From Nakamurella alba (GTDB lineage: Bacteria > Actinomycetota > Actinomycetes > Mycobacteriales > Nakamurellaceae): a DNA stretch of 64,000 nt. Shown here piece by piece: positions 55,375 to 64,000 of the stretch. Position numbers and translations under genes: made by a program. Position 1 is the first letter of the stretch. Each line of letters opens with the position of its first letter. The stretch is taken from positions 434,001 to 498,000 of the forward strand of contig NZ_WLYK01000001.1 in NCBI RefSeq assembly GCF_009707545.1. The letters are read 5' to 3'. The notes beneath the pieces were generated by a model. It was not told the origin of the DNA. It worked only from the letters and a program-made list of their open reading frames with translations, and did not search any database.

Positions 55375-55689
55375 ATGACTCGAGTCAGGCTTGCCGAGTA
55401 CGCACGCTCACTGAGCGTGATCGTACTGGTGCCGACGGTGTTGCTGGGCGTATCCGCCACGGCCGCCGCCGCCACCGACGGCGCCGCTTCGACCGCCCCG
55501 GCCGCCGCATCCCTCCCCGTGGGCGCGCTGATCTGGATCGTGCTCGGTCTGGTCGGCGTCATCGCCGGGCTGACCGCCACCCGCAAGAGCCGGCGCGCCG
55601 GGCGCCCGTCGGCAGCTGCGGTCGCGGAGCCGCCGGCCACCGCGCACCCCACCGCCCAGGGCGCCCTCGCCACCGCCGGGAGCATCTGA
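55375..55689 (+). CDS. Small membrane protein heading the polysaccharide operon
   Basis: A 104-residue protein with a signal-peptide-like N-terminus (SLSVIVLVPTVLLGVSATAAA), a short Ala/Thr linker, one membrane segment (GALIWIVLGLVGVIAGLTA) and a basic, then Ala/Pro-rich cytoplasmic tail. No family recognised. Its TGA overlaps the glycosyltransferase ATG (TGATG). Probably an accessory of polysaccharide assembly by context only. Confidence 0.7.
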   Translation: MTRVRLAEYARSLSVIVLVPTVLLGVSATAAAATDGAASTAPAAASLPVGALIWIVLGLVGVIAGLTATRKSRRAGRPSAAAVAEPPATAHPTAQGALATAGSI

Positions 55690-56840
55690 TGTTCCAGCGC
55701 CGCAACGCCCCGTCCGGCCCGCTGGACATCGCCCTCATCGGCACCCGCGGGGTGCCCGCCCACTACGGCGGCTTCGAGACCTGCGTCGAGGAGGTCGGCG
55801 CCCGGCTGGCCGGCCGGGGCCACAAGGTCACCGTCTACTGCCGCAACCAGGACGGCGTGGAACGCGCCCCCGAGTACCGCGGCATGCACCTCGTGCACCT
55901 GCCCGCGATGCGCCGCCGGTCGCTGGAGACGCTGTCGCACACCGGGCTCTCGGTCGCCCACCAGGTCTTCCACGCCGCCGATGCCGCCGTGGTGTTCAAC
56001 TGCGCCAACGCCCCCTGGCTGCCGCTGCTGCGGATGCGCGGCATCCCGGTCGCCACCCACGTCGACGGGCTCGAGTGGAAGCGCGCCAAGTGGGGCGGCA
56101 ACGGCCGCCGCTACTACCAGATGGCCGAGAAGCTGTCGGTCCGCTGGTCGGACGCGCTGATCGCCGACGCCCAGGGCATCGCCGACTACTACCGCGAGAC
56201 CCACCACGCGGACACCGACCTGATCACCTACGGTGCCCCCGTCGTGGCCCAGCGGTCCGACCGGCTGGCCGAGCTCGGCCTCGAGCGCGACGGGTTCCAC
56301 CTGGTGGTCGCCCGCTTCGAGCCGGAGAACCACGTCGCCGAGATCGTCCAGGGCTACACCCGGAGCGCCGCCACCAAGCCGCTCATCGTGGTGGGTTCGG
56401 CCCCGTACGCCCACGAGTACACGAAGCGGGTGCACGAGCTGGGTGACCGCCGGGTGCACTTCCTCGGCGGCGTGTGGGACCAGGAGCTGCTGGACCAGCT
56501 GTACGCCGGGGCCACCAGCTACCTGCACGGCCACTCCGTCGGCGGGACCAACCCGTCCCTGCTGCGCGCGATCGGCGCCGGCACCGCGACGAACGCGTTC
56601 GACGTGGTGTTCAACCGCGAGGTGCTGCGCGAGTCGGGCCGCTACTTCTCCACCGCGGACGAGCTGTCCCGGCTGATCGAGCGGACCGAGAACAGGCCGG
56701 CCGAGACCGCCCAGCGCGGGTCGCAGGCGCTCGACCGGGCCCGGTCCTACGACTGGGAGACGGTCACCGACGGGTACGAGGCGCTCTGCCACCGGCTCGC
56801 CGGCGTCCCGATGCCGGCCCTGGCGGTCAGGGCAGCCTGA
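55689..56840 (+). CDS. DUF1972-type glycosyltransferase (GT4-like)
   Basis: A 383-residue cytoplasmic glycosyltransferase. IALIGTRGVPAHYGGFETCV is the DUF1972 signature seen in rhamnosyl- and related transferases of capsule clusters; HVDGLEWKRAKWGG follows. The C-terminal Rossmann half contains VVARFEPENHV and the nucleotide-sugar site HSVGGTNPSLLRAIGAG. Both ends overlap neighbouring genes by one base, so it is translationally coupled. Donor and acceptor sugars are unknown. Confidence 0.88.
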   Translation: MFQRRNAPSGPLDIALIGTRGVPAHYGGFETCVEEVGARLAGRGHKVTVYCRNQDGVERAPEYRGMHLVHLPAMRRRSLETLSHTGLSVAHQVFHAADAAVVFNCANAPWLPLLRMRGIPVATHVDGLEWKRAKWGGNGRRYYQMAEKLSVRWSDALIADAQGIADYYRETHHADTDLITYGAPVVAQRSDRLAELGLERDGFHLVVARFEPENHVAEIVQGYTRSAATKPLIVVGSAPYAHEYTKRVHELGDRRVHFLGGVWDQELLDQLYAGATSYLHGHSVGGTNPSLLRAIGAGTATNAFDVVFNREVLRESGRYFSTADELSRLIERTENRPAETAQRGSQALDRARSYDWETVTDGYEALCHRLAGVPMPALAVRAA

Positions 56841-57625
56841 TGAACACCACCGACCAGCTGTCCCGGGGCGTCACGCCGGGACGGCCCCCCCGGTCCGCCC
56901 CGATGCGGGACGTGGTGGCCGCGCTGTCCGCAGCGCAGAAGACCTCCAAGGGTGCGCCGGCCTACTCCCGGTTCGTGAACCGGCCGGCCGGCCGCGTGCT
57001 CGCGGCGATCGCCTACCGCGCGGGAGCGACCCCGAACGGGGTCACCGCGGTGAGTGCACTGTTCTCCTTCACCGGGATCGCGCTGCTCGCGCTGGTCCGC
57101 CCGACCTGGTGGTCCGGCGTGCTGGTCGCGGTCTGCCTCGTCGTGGGCTACGCCTTCGACGCGGCCGACGGTCAGCTGGCCCGGCTCCGCGGCGGCGGGA
57201 GCGCCGCGGGGGAGTGGCTCGACCACATGGTCGATGCGCTGAAGATCTCCACCCTGCACCTCGCGGTGCTGGTCGGCCTGTTCCGGTTCACCGAACTGGC
57301 CGACGCGTGGATGCTGGTACCGATCGGCTTCGCGGTCGTCGCAGCGGTGATGTTCTTCGGCATGATGCTCAACGACTCCCTCCGCCGGCAGTTCACCGCC
57401 CGGACCGGGATCGCCGTCGAGCGCGGCGGGACATCGGGACTCCGTTCCCTGCTGGTGATCCCGACCGACTACGGGCTGCTCTGCGTGATCTTCGTGCTCT
57501 GGGGCGCCCCGTCCGTCTTCTTCCCGGTCTACGCGGTCGTCTTCGCCTGCAACGCCGGATTTCTCGCCCTCGCCGCGGTGAAGTGGTTCCGCGACATGGG
57601 TGCATTGGACAAAGGACCGAGATGA
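56840..57625 (+). CDS. CDP-alcohol phosphatidyltransferase family membrane enzyme
   Basis: A 261-residue membrane protein with several hydrophobic helices and the catalytic motif DAADGQLARLRGGG followed by GEWLDHMVD, i.e. DxxDGxxAR...GxxxDxxxD with all Asp present. The family moves a phospho-alcohol from a CDP-linked donor. In an exopolysaccharide operon it could prime a lipid carrier or add a phospho-polyol; the substrate is open. Starts on the previous stop (TGATG) and overlaps the next gene (ATGA). Confidence 0.87.
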   Translation: MNTTDQLSRGVTPGRPPRSAPMRDVVAALSAAQKTSKGAPAYSRFVNRPAGRVLAAIAYRAGATPNGVTAVSALFSFTGIALLALVRPTWWSGVLVAVCLVVGYAFDAADGQLARLRGGGSAAGEWLDHMVDALKISTLHLAVLVGLFRFTELADAWMLVPIGFAVVAAVMFFGMMLNDSLRRQFTARTGIAVERGGTSGLRSLLVIPTDYGLLCVIFVLWGAPSVFFPVYAVVFACNAGFLALAAVKWFRDMGALDKGPR

Positions 57626-58401
57626 ACCCGACCACCCGGCGGCGCGCTTGGCGCGTCGCCTTCCCTTCGGCTGCCCTGGCGACGGCGCTGCTGCTGACCG
57701 CGTGCACCTCCGCCGAGTCGCCGGCCACGAGCAGCTCGACCGCGGCCACCACATCGTCCGCCGCTGCTTCTGGTACCGCCGGCACGAGCGCGACGACGAT
57801 CTCCGGCACCGGCTCCGGATCCGTTGCCCCGTCCGGCTCCTCGACCTCCGGTGGTGCGCAGCCGTCCGGGACCGGGTCGGCCTCGCCGTCGGCGACGAGC
57901 GGCACCACCTCCGACGACCTGCAGACCACGGCCACCCGGGCCACCACCCCGGTCGCGCCGACCTCGCCCGGCAACATCGACCAGACCGTGCCGTCGCGAG
58001 CCGAGACCACCGCCCCTGCCGTCGATCTCACCGAGACGGGGAACTACGGCAACGGGGTCACGGTGCTGCTGGACAAGATCACCGCGGTGGAGACCGCCGC
58101 GGAGCTGCCTGGTGAGGTCGCCGGACCCGGTGTCCGGATCGACGTCTCGATCACCAACGACAGCGACGCCGCCATCGATCTCGGCAACGTCGTCGTCGAT
58201 CTGCAGGACAAGGACGGTGGCCCGGCCACCTTCATGACCGCGGATCCCAGTGCGCCTTTCTCCGGGAGCCTCCCTCCGGGCGAGACCGCAAGTGCCGTTT
58301 ACGTTTTCACCATTCCCGCCACCGACCGTTCGGGTGTGACGGTCACCGTCCGCTACTCCATCGACGCCCCCGTCGTGGTCTTCACAGGAGATGCCCAGTG
58401 A
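57622..58401 (+). CDS. Ser/Thr-rich lipoprotein with Ig-like (DUF4352-like) domain
   Basis: A 259-residue exported lipoprotein: signal with lipobox LLTAC, a very Ser/Thr/Gly-rich stalk (about 30-125), and a beta domain with NYGNGVTVLLDKITAVET, GVRIDVSITNDSDAAIDL and LPPGETASAVYVFTI, the layout of DUF4352-type folds. The start overlaps the upstream stop, and its stop overlaps the GTG of the next gene (GTGA). Function unknown; probably an outward-facing part of the polymer-export machinery or a surface anchor. Confidence 0.75.
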   Translation: MNPTTRRRAWRVAFPSAALATALLLTACTSAESPATSSSTAATTSSAAASGTAGTSATTISGTGSGSVAPSGSSTSGGAQPSGTGSASPSATSGTTSDDLQTTATRATTPVAPTSPGNIDQTVPSRAETTAPAVDLTETGNYGNGVTVLLDKITAVETAAELPGEVAGPGVRIDVSITNDSDAAIDLGNVVVDLQDKDGGPATFMTADPSAPFSGSLPPGETASAVYVFTIPATDRSGVTVTVRYSIDAPVVVFTGDAQ

Positions 58402-61400
58402 GTAACAGCAGAAGTGCGGTGCCCGGAACCGGTAGGTGGCGTCGTCCGACCTCCCTGCTCGGCACCATCGCCCTGACCATCGGCGGCCTCGTCGCCGTCG
58501 CCGCCGTGGCGCCGGCGGCCTCCGCAGCACCGGCGCCGATCGCCGACCCGCCGGCCAACATGGTGACCGCCGATGGTCTGCCCACCACCCAGATCAACGG
58601 TGTGGCCTGGGACCAGGTCGTCGTCGGCAACACCGTCTACGTCGGCGGTGAGTTCACCAACGCCCGCCCGGCCGGCGCTGCCGCCGGGACCAACCTGACC
58701 ACCCGGAACAACGCGCTGGCCTACAACCTGAGCACCGGCGCGCTGGTCACCGGCTGGAACCCGAACGTCAACCGGCAGATCAAGACGATCGCCGCTTCGC
58801 CGGACGGGTCGCGCATCTACATCGGCGGCAGCTTCACCACCGTCGGTGGCGTGACCCGCAACCGCATCGCGGCCATCAACGCCTCGACCGGAGCGCTGAT
58901 CACCACCTTCAACGCCGGCGTCGACTACACCGTCAACGCGATCTCGGCCACCGACACCACCGTCTACGTGGCCGGCGCGTTCTCCAGCGCCAACGGCTCC
59001 ACCCGGACCCGCCTCGCCGCGTTCAATGCCAGCAACGGCGCGCTGACCGGTTGGAACCCGAGCGCGGACCGCACGGTCAACTCGATGGTCATCTCCCCGG
59101 ACGGCGCGGTCATCGTCGGCGGCTCCTTTGAGAACGTGAACGGCAGTGCCGCCTACGGTCTCGCAAAGATCGATGCCTCCTCCGGCGCGTTGCTGCCGTG
59201 GAACGCCACCAACCTGATCCGCAACGCCGGCGCGAACGCCTCGATCCTGAGCCTGTCCACCGACGGCACCGCGATCTACGGGTCCGGCTACCACTTCGGC
59301 GCGGGCGGCAACCTGGAGGGTGTCTTCTCCGCCGACCCGGCCACCGGCAACATCCGGTGGGTCGAGGACTGCCACGGCGACACCTACGACCAGTACGCGG
59401 CCCCGACCGGGGTCATCTACTCGGTGAGCCACGCCCACTACTGCGGCAACGTCGGCGGTTTCCCGCAGTCCGACCCGTGGTCGATCAACATGCGGCACGC
59501 GCTGGCGTTCTCCAAGGAGGCCACCGGCACCCTGCTGGCCGACCCGTACGGCTACTACAACTTCGAGGGCACCCCCAGCCCGACCCTGTACTCCTGGTTC
59601 CCGGAGATGGACAGCGGCAGCTACACCGGCAAGGACCAGGCCGCCTGGAGCGTCACCGGCAACGACCAGTACGTCGTCATGGGCGGCGAGTTCCCGACCG
59701 TCAACGGCAAGGCCCAGCAGGGTCTCGTCCGCTTCGCGGTGAAGCCGATCGGCCCGGGCAAGATGGGTCCGCAGGACTCCGGCGCCAAGTTCGTCCCCTC
59801 GGTGCGCGCCATGCCCTCGGGTGCGGCCCGGGTCTCGTGGCAGGCCAACTCCGACATGGACGGCCAGACCATGACCTACACGCTGACCCGCAACGGCCAG
59901 ACCGTGTACACCACCACCGCGAAGTCGGTCTTCTGGGACCGGCCGGCGATGGGGTACATCGACACCGCCGTGGTGCCCGGCACCACCTACAAGTACCGGC
60001 TCACCGCCACCGATCTCGACGGCAACACCGCCACCGGTGACATCGTCGACTTCGTCGCCCAGGCCGGCACCGGCAGCACGCCGTACGCCCAGCAGGTGAC
60101 CGCCGACGGTGCGGCGCCGTACTTCCCGCTGGACGAGGCGTCCGGTGCGGTCGTCTACGACAACGCCGGCTTCGCCGACGCCGACAGCTGGAACCTGACC
60201 CGCGGCACCGCCGGCGCCATCACCGGTACCACCGCGAGCACCTTCAACGGCTCGAACAGCCTGGCGGCCACCCGGATCGCGGTCCAGGGCCCGGACACCT
60301 TCACCGCGCAGATGTGGATCAGGACCACCACCACCTCCGGCGGCAAGATCCTCGGCTTCGGCAACAACCGCACCGGCCTGTCCGGCAGCTACGACCGGCA
60401 CGTCTACATGGACAACCAGGGCCGCATCTTCTTCGGTGTGTACCCGGGCTTCTCCGCCACGGTGAACGGCTCGGCCTCGTACAACGACGGTCAGTGGCAC
60501 CAGATCACCGCCCAGATGAGCTCCGCGGGCATGAAGCTGTACGTCGACGCCAAGCTCGTCGGCCAGCGCAGCGACGTCACCACCGGCCAGAGCTACCAGG
60601 GCTTCTGGAAGATCGGCGGCGACAACCTCGGTGGATGGCCGAACCAGCCCTCCAGCAACTACTTCGCCGGTGCCATCGACGAGGTCGCGCTGTACCCCAC
60701 GGCTCTCACCCGCCAGCAGGTCAACGCGCAGTGGGTGGCCGCCGGCCGCACCTCGGTGATCCCGGCCGCCCCGGCCGACAACTACGGCAAGGCCGTCTAC
60801 AACGACGACCCGCAGCTGTTCTGGCGGCTCGGCGAGTCCTCGGGCAACGCCGCGGCCGACTCCGGCCCGAACGGTGACCAGGGCGGCATCTACCAGAACG
60901 GTGTCGGGCTCGGCGCCGCCGGCGCCCTGCAGGGCGTGGCCAACACCGCCGCGACCTTCGACGGTGGCGACGATTTCGTGGCCAGCACCAACGCCTACAA
61001 CAACCCGAAGAACTACTCCGAGGAGGCGTGGTTCAAGACCACGTCGACCAACGGCGGCAAGATCATCGGGTTCGGCAGCAACCAGTCCGGCTCGTCCGGC
61101 GGTTACGACCGGCACGTGTACCTGACCCAGGACGGCACCGTCTGGTTCGGCACCTGGACCGGCCAGGAGAACAAGGCCAACAGCGCACCGGGCTACAACG
61201 ACGGCCGCTGGCACCACGTGGTCGCCACCCAGTCGACGACCGACGGCATGAAGCTCTACCTGGACGGCCAGCTGGTCGGCACCAACCCGCAGACCTCCGC
61301 CCAGGACTTCTCCGGGTACTGGCGGGTCGGCGGCGACACCCAGTGGGGTTGCTGCTCCGGCTACTTCAACGGGACGATCGACGAGGCCGCGGTCTACAAC

Positions 61401-63401
61401 AAGGTGCTGTCCGCCTCGACCGTGTCCAACCACTACCTGCTCGGCACCACCGGTGCGCCGGCCAACCAGGCGCCGACCGCGGCCTTCACCTCCGCGGCCA
61501 CCCTGCTGGACGCCACCTTCGACGGCACCGGTTCCACCGATGCCGACGGCACCATCGCCTCGTACGCCTGGAACTTCGGTGACAACAGCACCGGCACCGG
61601 TGCCACCCCGTCGCACAGCTACACCGCGGCCGGCACCTACCAGGTGACCCTCACGGTGACCGACAACCGTGGTGCCACCAACGCGATCACCAAGCCGGTC
61701 ACGGTGACCGCGCCGCCGCCGAACCAGGCGCCGACCGCGGCCTTCACCTCCGCGGCCACGTTCCTGGACGCGACGTTCAACGGCGGCGGTTCCACCGACA
61801 CCGACGGCACGATCGCCTCGTACGCCTGGAACTTCGGTGACAACACCACCGGGACCGGTGCCACCCCGTCGCACAGCTACACGGCGGCCGGCACCTACCA
61901 GGTGACGCTCACGGTGACCGACGACAAGGGCGCCACGAACGCGATCACCAAGCCGGTCACGGTGACCGCCCCGCCGGCGAACCAGGCGCCGACGGCGTCC
62001 TTCACCGCCCAGGCGATGGAACTCACCGGCAACTTCGACGCCACCGCGTCGAGCGACCCGGACGGCACCATCGCGTCCTACGCCTGGAACTTCGGGGACG
62101 GCACCTCGGGCACCGGGAAGACCGTGTCGCACCCCTATGCGGCGGCCGGCACCTACCAGGTGACGCTGACCGTGACCGACAACAAGGGCGCTACCGGCAC
62201 CAGCACCCAGCCGCTGCAGGTCACCGCACCGGTGCCGAACCAGGCACCGACGGCGAACTTCACCAGCTCGGTGGAGAACCTGACGGTCAACGTCGAGTCC
62301 ACCTCGACCGACACCGACGGCACCATCGCCGCCGTCGCGTGGAACTTCGGTGACGGCGCGACGGCCACCGGTGCTGCCGCGGTGCACACCTACACGTCCG
62401 CCGGCACCTACCAGGTGCGGATCACGGTGACCGACGACGACGGCGCCACCGGCACGATCACCAAGCCGGTGACCGTGACCGCCGCGCCGCCGGCGAACGT
62501 GGCGCCCACCGCGGCGTTCACGAACACCGCGAACGGGCTCACCGCCGCGTTCAACGGGTCGACCTCCACGGACCCGGACGGCACGATCACGGCGTACTCG
62601 TGGAACTTCGGGGACGGGGTCACCGACCTCACCTCCGGCGCCACGGTCAGCCACCCGTACGCCGCGGCCGGGACCTACCAGGTGTCGCTGACCGTGACCG
62701 ACGACAAGGGTGCGACCAACACCGTCACCAAGCCGGTCACGGTCAACGCCCCGGTCGCCGCGCCGATCGCGCTGGACACCTTCGGCCGCACCACGGCCAA
62801 CGGCCTCGGCTCGGCCGAGACCGGTGGCGCCTGGACGGTCGCCGGTGGCAACGCGAACTTCTCGGTGTCCTCGGGCACCGGAAAGATCCGGATGTCGGCG
62901 GCCGGCGCGGGCCCGTCGGCCACCCTCGGCGCGGTCTCCGCCGCGAACGTCGACGTCAAGGTCGACGTGTCGCTGGACAAGGCGCCGACCGGCGGCGGCA
63001 TCTACATGTCGCTGGCCGCCCGCAAGACGGGTACGTCGGAGTACCGCACCACGGCGAAGTTCCTGGCCGACGGCCGGGTGCAGCTGCAGCTGGTGAAGAT
63101 CGTGAACGGCACCTCCACCACGCTGCAGACGGTGAACGTCTCCGGCGTCACGATCACCCCGAACAGCCCGGTGACCATCCGGCTGCGGACCTCCGGCACC
63201 TCCTCCGTGGCGCTGTCCGCGAAGGTGTGGAACACCGGCGGCACCGAGCCGGCCGCCTGGCAGGCCTCGGCGACCGACAGCGCGAACACGATCGCCGCCC
63301 CCGGTGGGATCGCGCTCTACCCCTACCTGTCGGGCTCCGCGACCTCGGGTGCCGTGGTCGCGAGCGTCGACAACCTCAGGGCCGACGCCCTGAACCCGTG
63401 A
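58398..63401 (+). CDS. Giant secreted protein: beta-propeller, two LamG, five PKD domains
   Basis: A 1667-residue exported protein. Signal peptide about 1-46 (RWRR then LLGTIALTIGGLVAVAAVA). Residues 50-450 have blade-like repeats such as IYIGGSFTTVGG and VYVAGAFSSANG; about 470-555 is FN3-like; 556-792 and 793-1017 are two LamG/concanavalin-like domains (TFNGSNSLAATRI; TFDGGDDFVASTN); five PKD domains (about 1020-1450) each show YAWNFGD or similar and YQVTLTVTD; 1453-1667 is another sugar-binding-like beta domain. PKD 1 and 2 are almost identical in DNA. No LPxTG or membrane end, so released or held by sugar binding. Likely binds the polymer made by the operon. Confidence 0.88.
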   Translation: MSNSRSAVPGTGRWRRPTSLLGTIALTIGGLVAVAAVAPAASAAPAPIADPPANMVTADGLPTTQINGVAWDQVVVGNTVYVGGEFTNARPAGAAAGTNLTTRNNALAYNLSTGALVTGWNPNVNRQIKTIAASPDGSRIYIGGSFTTVGGVTRNRIAAINASTGALITTFNAGVDYTVNAISATDTTVYVAGAFSSANGSTRTRLAAFNASNGALTGWNPSADRTVNSMVISPDGAVIVGGSFENVNGSAAYGLAKIDASSGALLPWNATNLIRNAGANASILSLSTDGTAIYGSGYHFGAGGNLEGVFSADPATGNIRWVEDCHGDTYDQYAAPTGVIYSVSHAHYCGNVGGFPQSDPWSINMRHALAFSKEATGTLLADPYGYYNFEGTPSPTLYSWFPEMDSGSYTGKDQAAWSVTGNDQYVVMGGEFPTVNGKAQQGLVRFAVKPIGPGKMGPQDSGAKFVPSVRAMPSGAARVSWQANSDMDGQTMTYTLTRNGQTVYTTTAKSVFWDRPAMGYIDTAVVPGTTYKYRLTATDLDGNTATGDIVDFVAQAGTGSTPYAQQVTADGAAPYFPLDEASGAVVYDNAGFADADSWNLTRGTAGAITGTTASTFNGSNSLAATRIAVQGPDTFTAQMWIRTTTTSGGKILGFGNNRTGLSGSYDRHVYMDNQGRIFFGVYPGFSATVNGSASYNDGQWHQITAQMSSAGMKLYVDAKLVGQRSDVTTGQSYQGFWKIGGDNLGGWPNQPSSNYFAGAIDEVALYPTALTRQQVNAQWVAAGRTSVIPAAPADNYGKAVYNDDPQLFWRLGESSGNAAADSGPNGDQGGIYQNGVGLGAAGALQGVANTAATFDGGDDFVASTNAYNNPKNYSEEAWFKTTSTNGGKIIGFGSNQSGSSGGYDRHVYLTQDGTVWFGTWTGQENKANSAPGYNDGRWHHVVATQSTTDGMKLYLDGQLVGTNPQTSAQDFSGYWRVGGDTQWGCCSGYFNGTIDEAAVYNKVLSASTVSNHYLLGTTGAPANQAPTAAFTSAATLLDATFDGTGSTDADGTIASYAWNFGDNSTGTGATPSHSYTAAGTYQVTLTVTDNRGATNAITKPVTVTAPPPNQAPTAAFTSAATFLDATFNGGGSTDTDGTIASYAWNFGDNTTGTGATPSHSYTAAGTYQVTLTVTDDKGATNAITKPVTVTAPPANQAPTASFTAQAMELTGNFDATASSDPDGTIASYAWNFGDGTSGTGKTVSHPYAAAGTYQVTLTVTDNKGATGTSTQPLQVTAPVPNQAPTANFTSSVENLTVNVESTSTDTDGTIAAVAWNFGDGATATGAAAVHTYTSAGTYQVRITVTDDDGATGTITKPVTVTAAPPANVAPTAAFTNTANGLTAAFNGSTSTDPDGTITAYSWNFGDGVTDLTSGATVSHPYAAAGTYQVSLTVTDDKGATNTVTKPVTVNAPVAAPIALDTFGRTTANGLGSAETGGAWTVAGGNANFSVSSGTGKIRMSAAGAGPSATLGAVSAANVDVKVDVSLDKAPTGGGIYMSLAARKTGTSEYRTTAKFLADGRVQLQLVKIVNGTSTTLQTVNVSGVTITPNSPVTIRLRTSGTSSVALSAKVWNTGGTEPAAWQASATDSANTIAAPGGIALYPYLSGSATSGAVVASVDNLRADALNP

Positions 63402-64000
63402 CAGCGGGTGCAGCGCGCCGGGTGCTGATCGCCCACCCGAGCGCCGACCTGTACGGGTCGGACCGGGTGATGGTGGAAACCGCAGCCGCACTGGCGGACC
63501 GGGGCTGGCAGGTCACCGTGACCCTGCCGGCCCCGGGGCCGCTGGTGCGGGAACTGGAGAAGACCGGGGTGACGGTCGAGTTCGACCGCTCCCCGGTCCT
63601 CCGCAAGAGCGCACTGCGGCCGGCCGGACTGCTCCGGTTGGTCGCGGAGATGGTCCGGGCGGTGCCCGGTTCCGTCCGGCAGGTCCGGCGGGCCGGGACC
63701 GACCTGGTCTACGTCTCCACCCTGACCATCCCGCTGTGGGTCCCGATCGCCCGGCTGCTGCGCCGGCCGGTCGTGGTGCACGTGCACGAGTCCGAGCGCA
63801 ACGCCCCGCTGATGGTGCGCCGGCTGTTGGCCCTCCCGCTGCTGCTGGCCACGAGAGTGCTGGTGAACAGCCGGTTCTCGCTGTCGGTGCTGACCGACAG
63901 CTTCCGCCGGCTGGGCCGGCGGGCCGAGGTCCTCTACAACGGGGTCCCCGGGCCGGAGCGGTTCACCCCGCCGCGGACCGAGCTGACCGGCGGGATCCGG
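63398..64000 (+). CDS. Glycosyltransferase (GT4-like), 3' end outside window
   Basis: The frame begins at GTG 63398, overlapping the preceding stop (GTGA), and stays open for 201 codons to the window edge. The N-terminal donor-side domain shows VLIAHPSADLYGSDRVMVE, the GT4-type first loop, then VVVHVHESERNAP and VLVNSRFS and VLYNGVP, all typical of the Glyco_transf_4 half. It continues the coupled polysaccharide operon. The catalytic C-terminal half is not visible. Confidence 0.87.
   Translation, partial: MTAGAARRVLIAHPSADLYGSDRVMVETAAALADRGWQVTVTLPAPGPLVRELEKTGVTVEFDRSPVLRKSALRPAGLLRLVAEMVRAVPGSVRQVRRAGTDLVYVSTLTIPLWVPIARLLRRPVVVHVHESERNAPLMVRRLLALPLLLATRVLVNSRFSLSVLTDSFRRLGRRAEVLYNGVPGPERFTPPRTELTGGIR

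Noticed and set aside
58353-63491. 1712-codon open frame on the minus strand opposite the PKD protein
   Set aside because: Its translation is a Val/Arg/Gly/His-rich antisense pattern without a signal, domain or start context. The plus-strand gene has clear domains and coupled junctions. Long antisense frames are expected at this base composition.

Overview
The window is GC-rich chromosomal DNA (about 70% G+C by eye) from an actinobacterium. The evidence is the gene content (rpfB, F420-type LLM oxidoreductase, Mfd, actinobacterial-style rplY/CTC, DUF3558- and DUF6421-type proteins), frequent GTG starts and the start-stop overlaps. The protein style would fit Nakamurella-like or related lineages, but I cannot fix the genus from sequence alone.

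Backbone. Genes at 1-13.8 kb (rpfB, ksgA, ispE, an ABC-F ATPase, an acyl-adenylating enzyme, pth, rplY) and at 37-47.5 kb (lipoproteins, prs, glmU, mfd) form one conserved actinobacterial block. The order recalls Mycobacterium tuberculosis rpfB-ksgA-ispE ... pks16-pth-rplY-lpqT-prsA-glmU ... mfd. Small accessory sets lie inside it: an SSF symporter with its DUF3311 partner, a ribokinase, and an alpha/beta hydrolase without its nucleophile.

Inositol/sugar island (about 13.9-32 kb). A GntR regulator lies divergent to a myo-inositol catabolic operon (Cgl0159-type aldolase, iolB, iolD, iolA, iolC, iolE, iolG-like dehydrogenase, iolI/iolH-like isomerase). A sugar ABC importer (lipoprotein, permease, single-domain ATPase) follows, then a LacI regulator divergent to two further Gfo/Idh/MocA dehydrogenases. 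The same 21-bp operator-like element (TGTYM-N11-TGACA, right arm overlapping a TTGACA -35) stands in front of both the catabolic operon and the importer. This suggests one regulator controls uptake and breakdown.

32-37 kb. A threonine aldolase and an unusual P-loop-kinase/LLM-oxidoreductase fusion are flanked by two oppositely oriented copies of a 103-105 bp long-hairpin repeat. A DUF6421 protein with a His-rich motif follows.

37-48 kb. Two exported lipoproteins, prs, glmU, tRNA-Gln, a membrane fatty-acid desaturase with a possible DtxR/IdeR-type box upstream, a C-terminal relic of an AAA ATPase, mfd, a strong bidirectional terminator, and a small sortase-type (LAxTG) surface protein.

48-64 kb. 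An envelope/exopolysaccharide region: a DUF4012 membrane protein coupled to a UDP-glucose dehydrogenase-like enzyme, PEP carboxylase, then a rightward operon in which every start overlaps the preceding stop: small membrane protein, DUF1972 glycosyltransferase, CDP-alcohol phosphatidyltransferase, lipoprotein, 1667-residue secreted propeller/LamG/PKD protein, and a glycosyltransferase cut by the window end. A perfect 14-bp palindrome precedes this operon.
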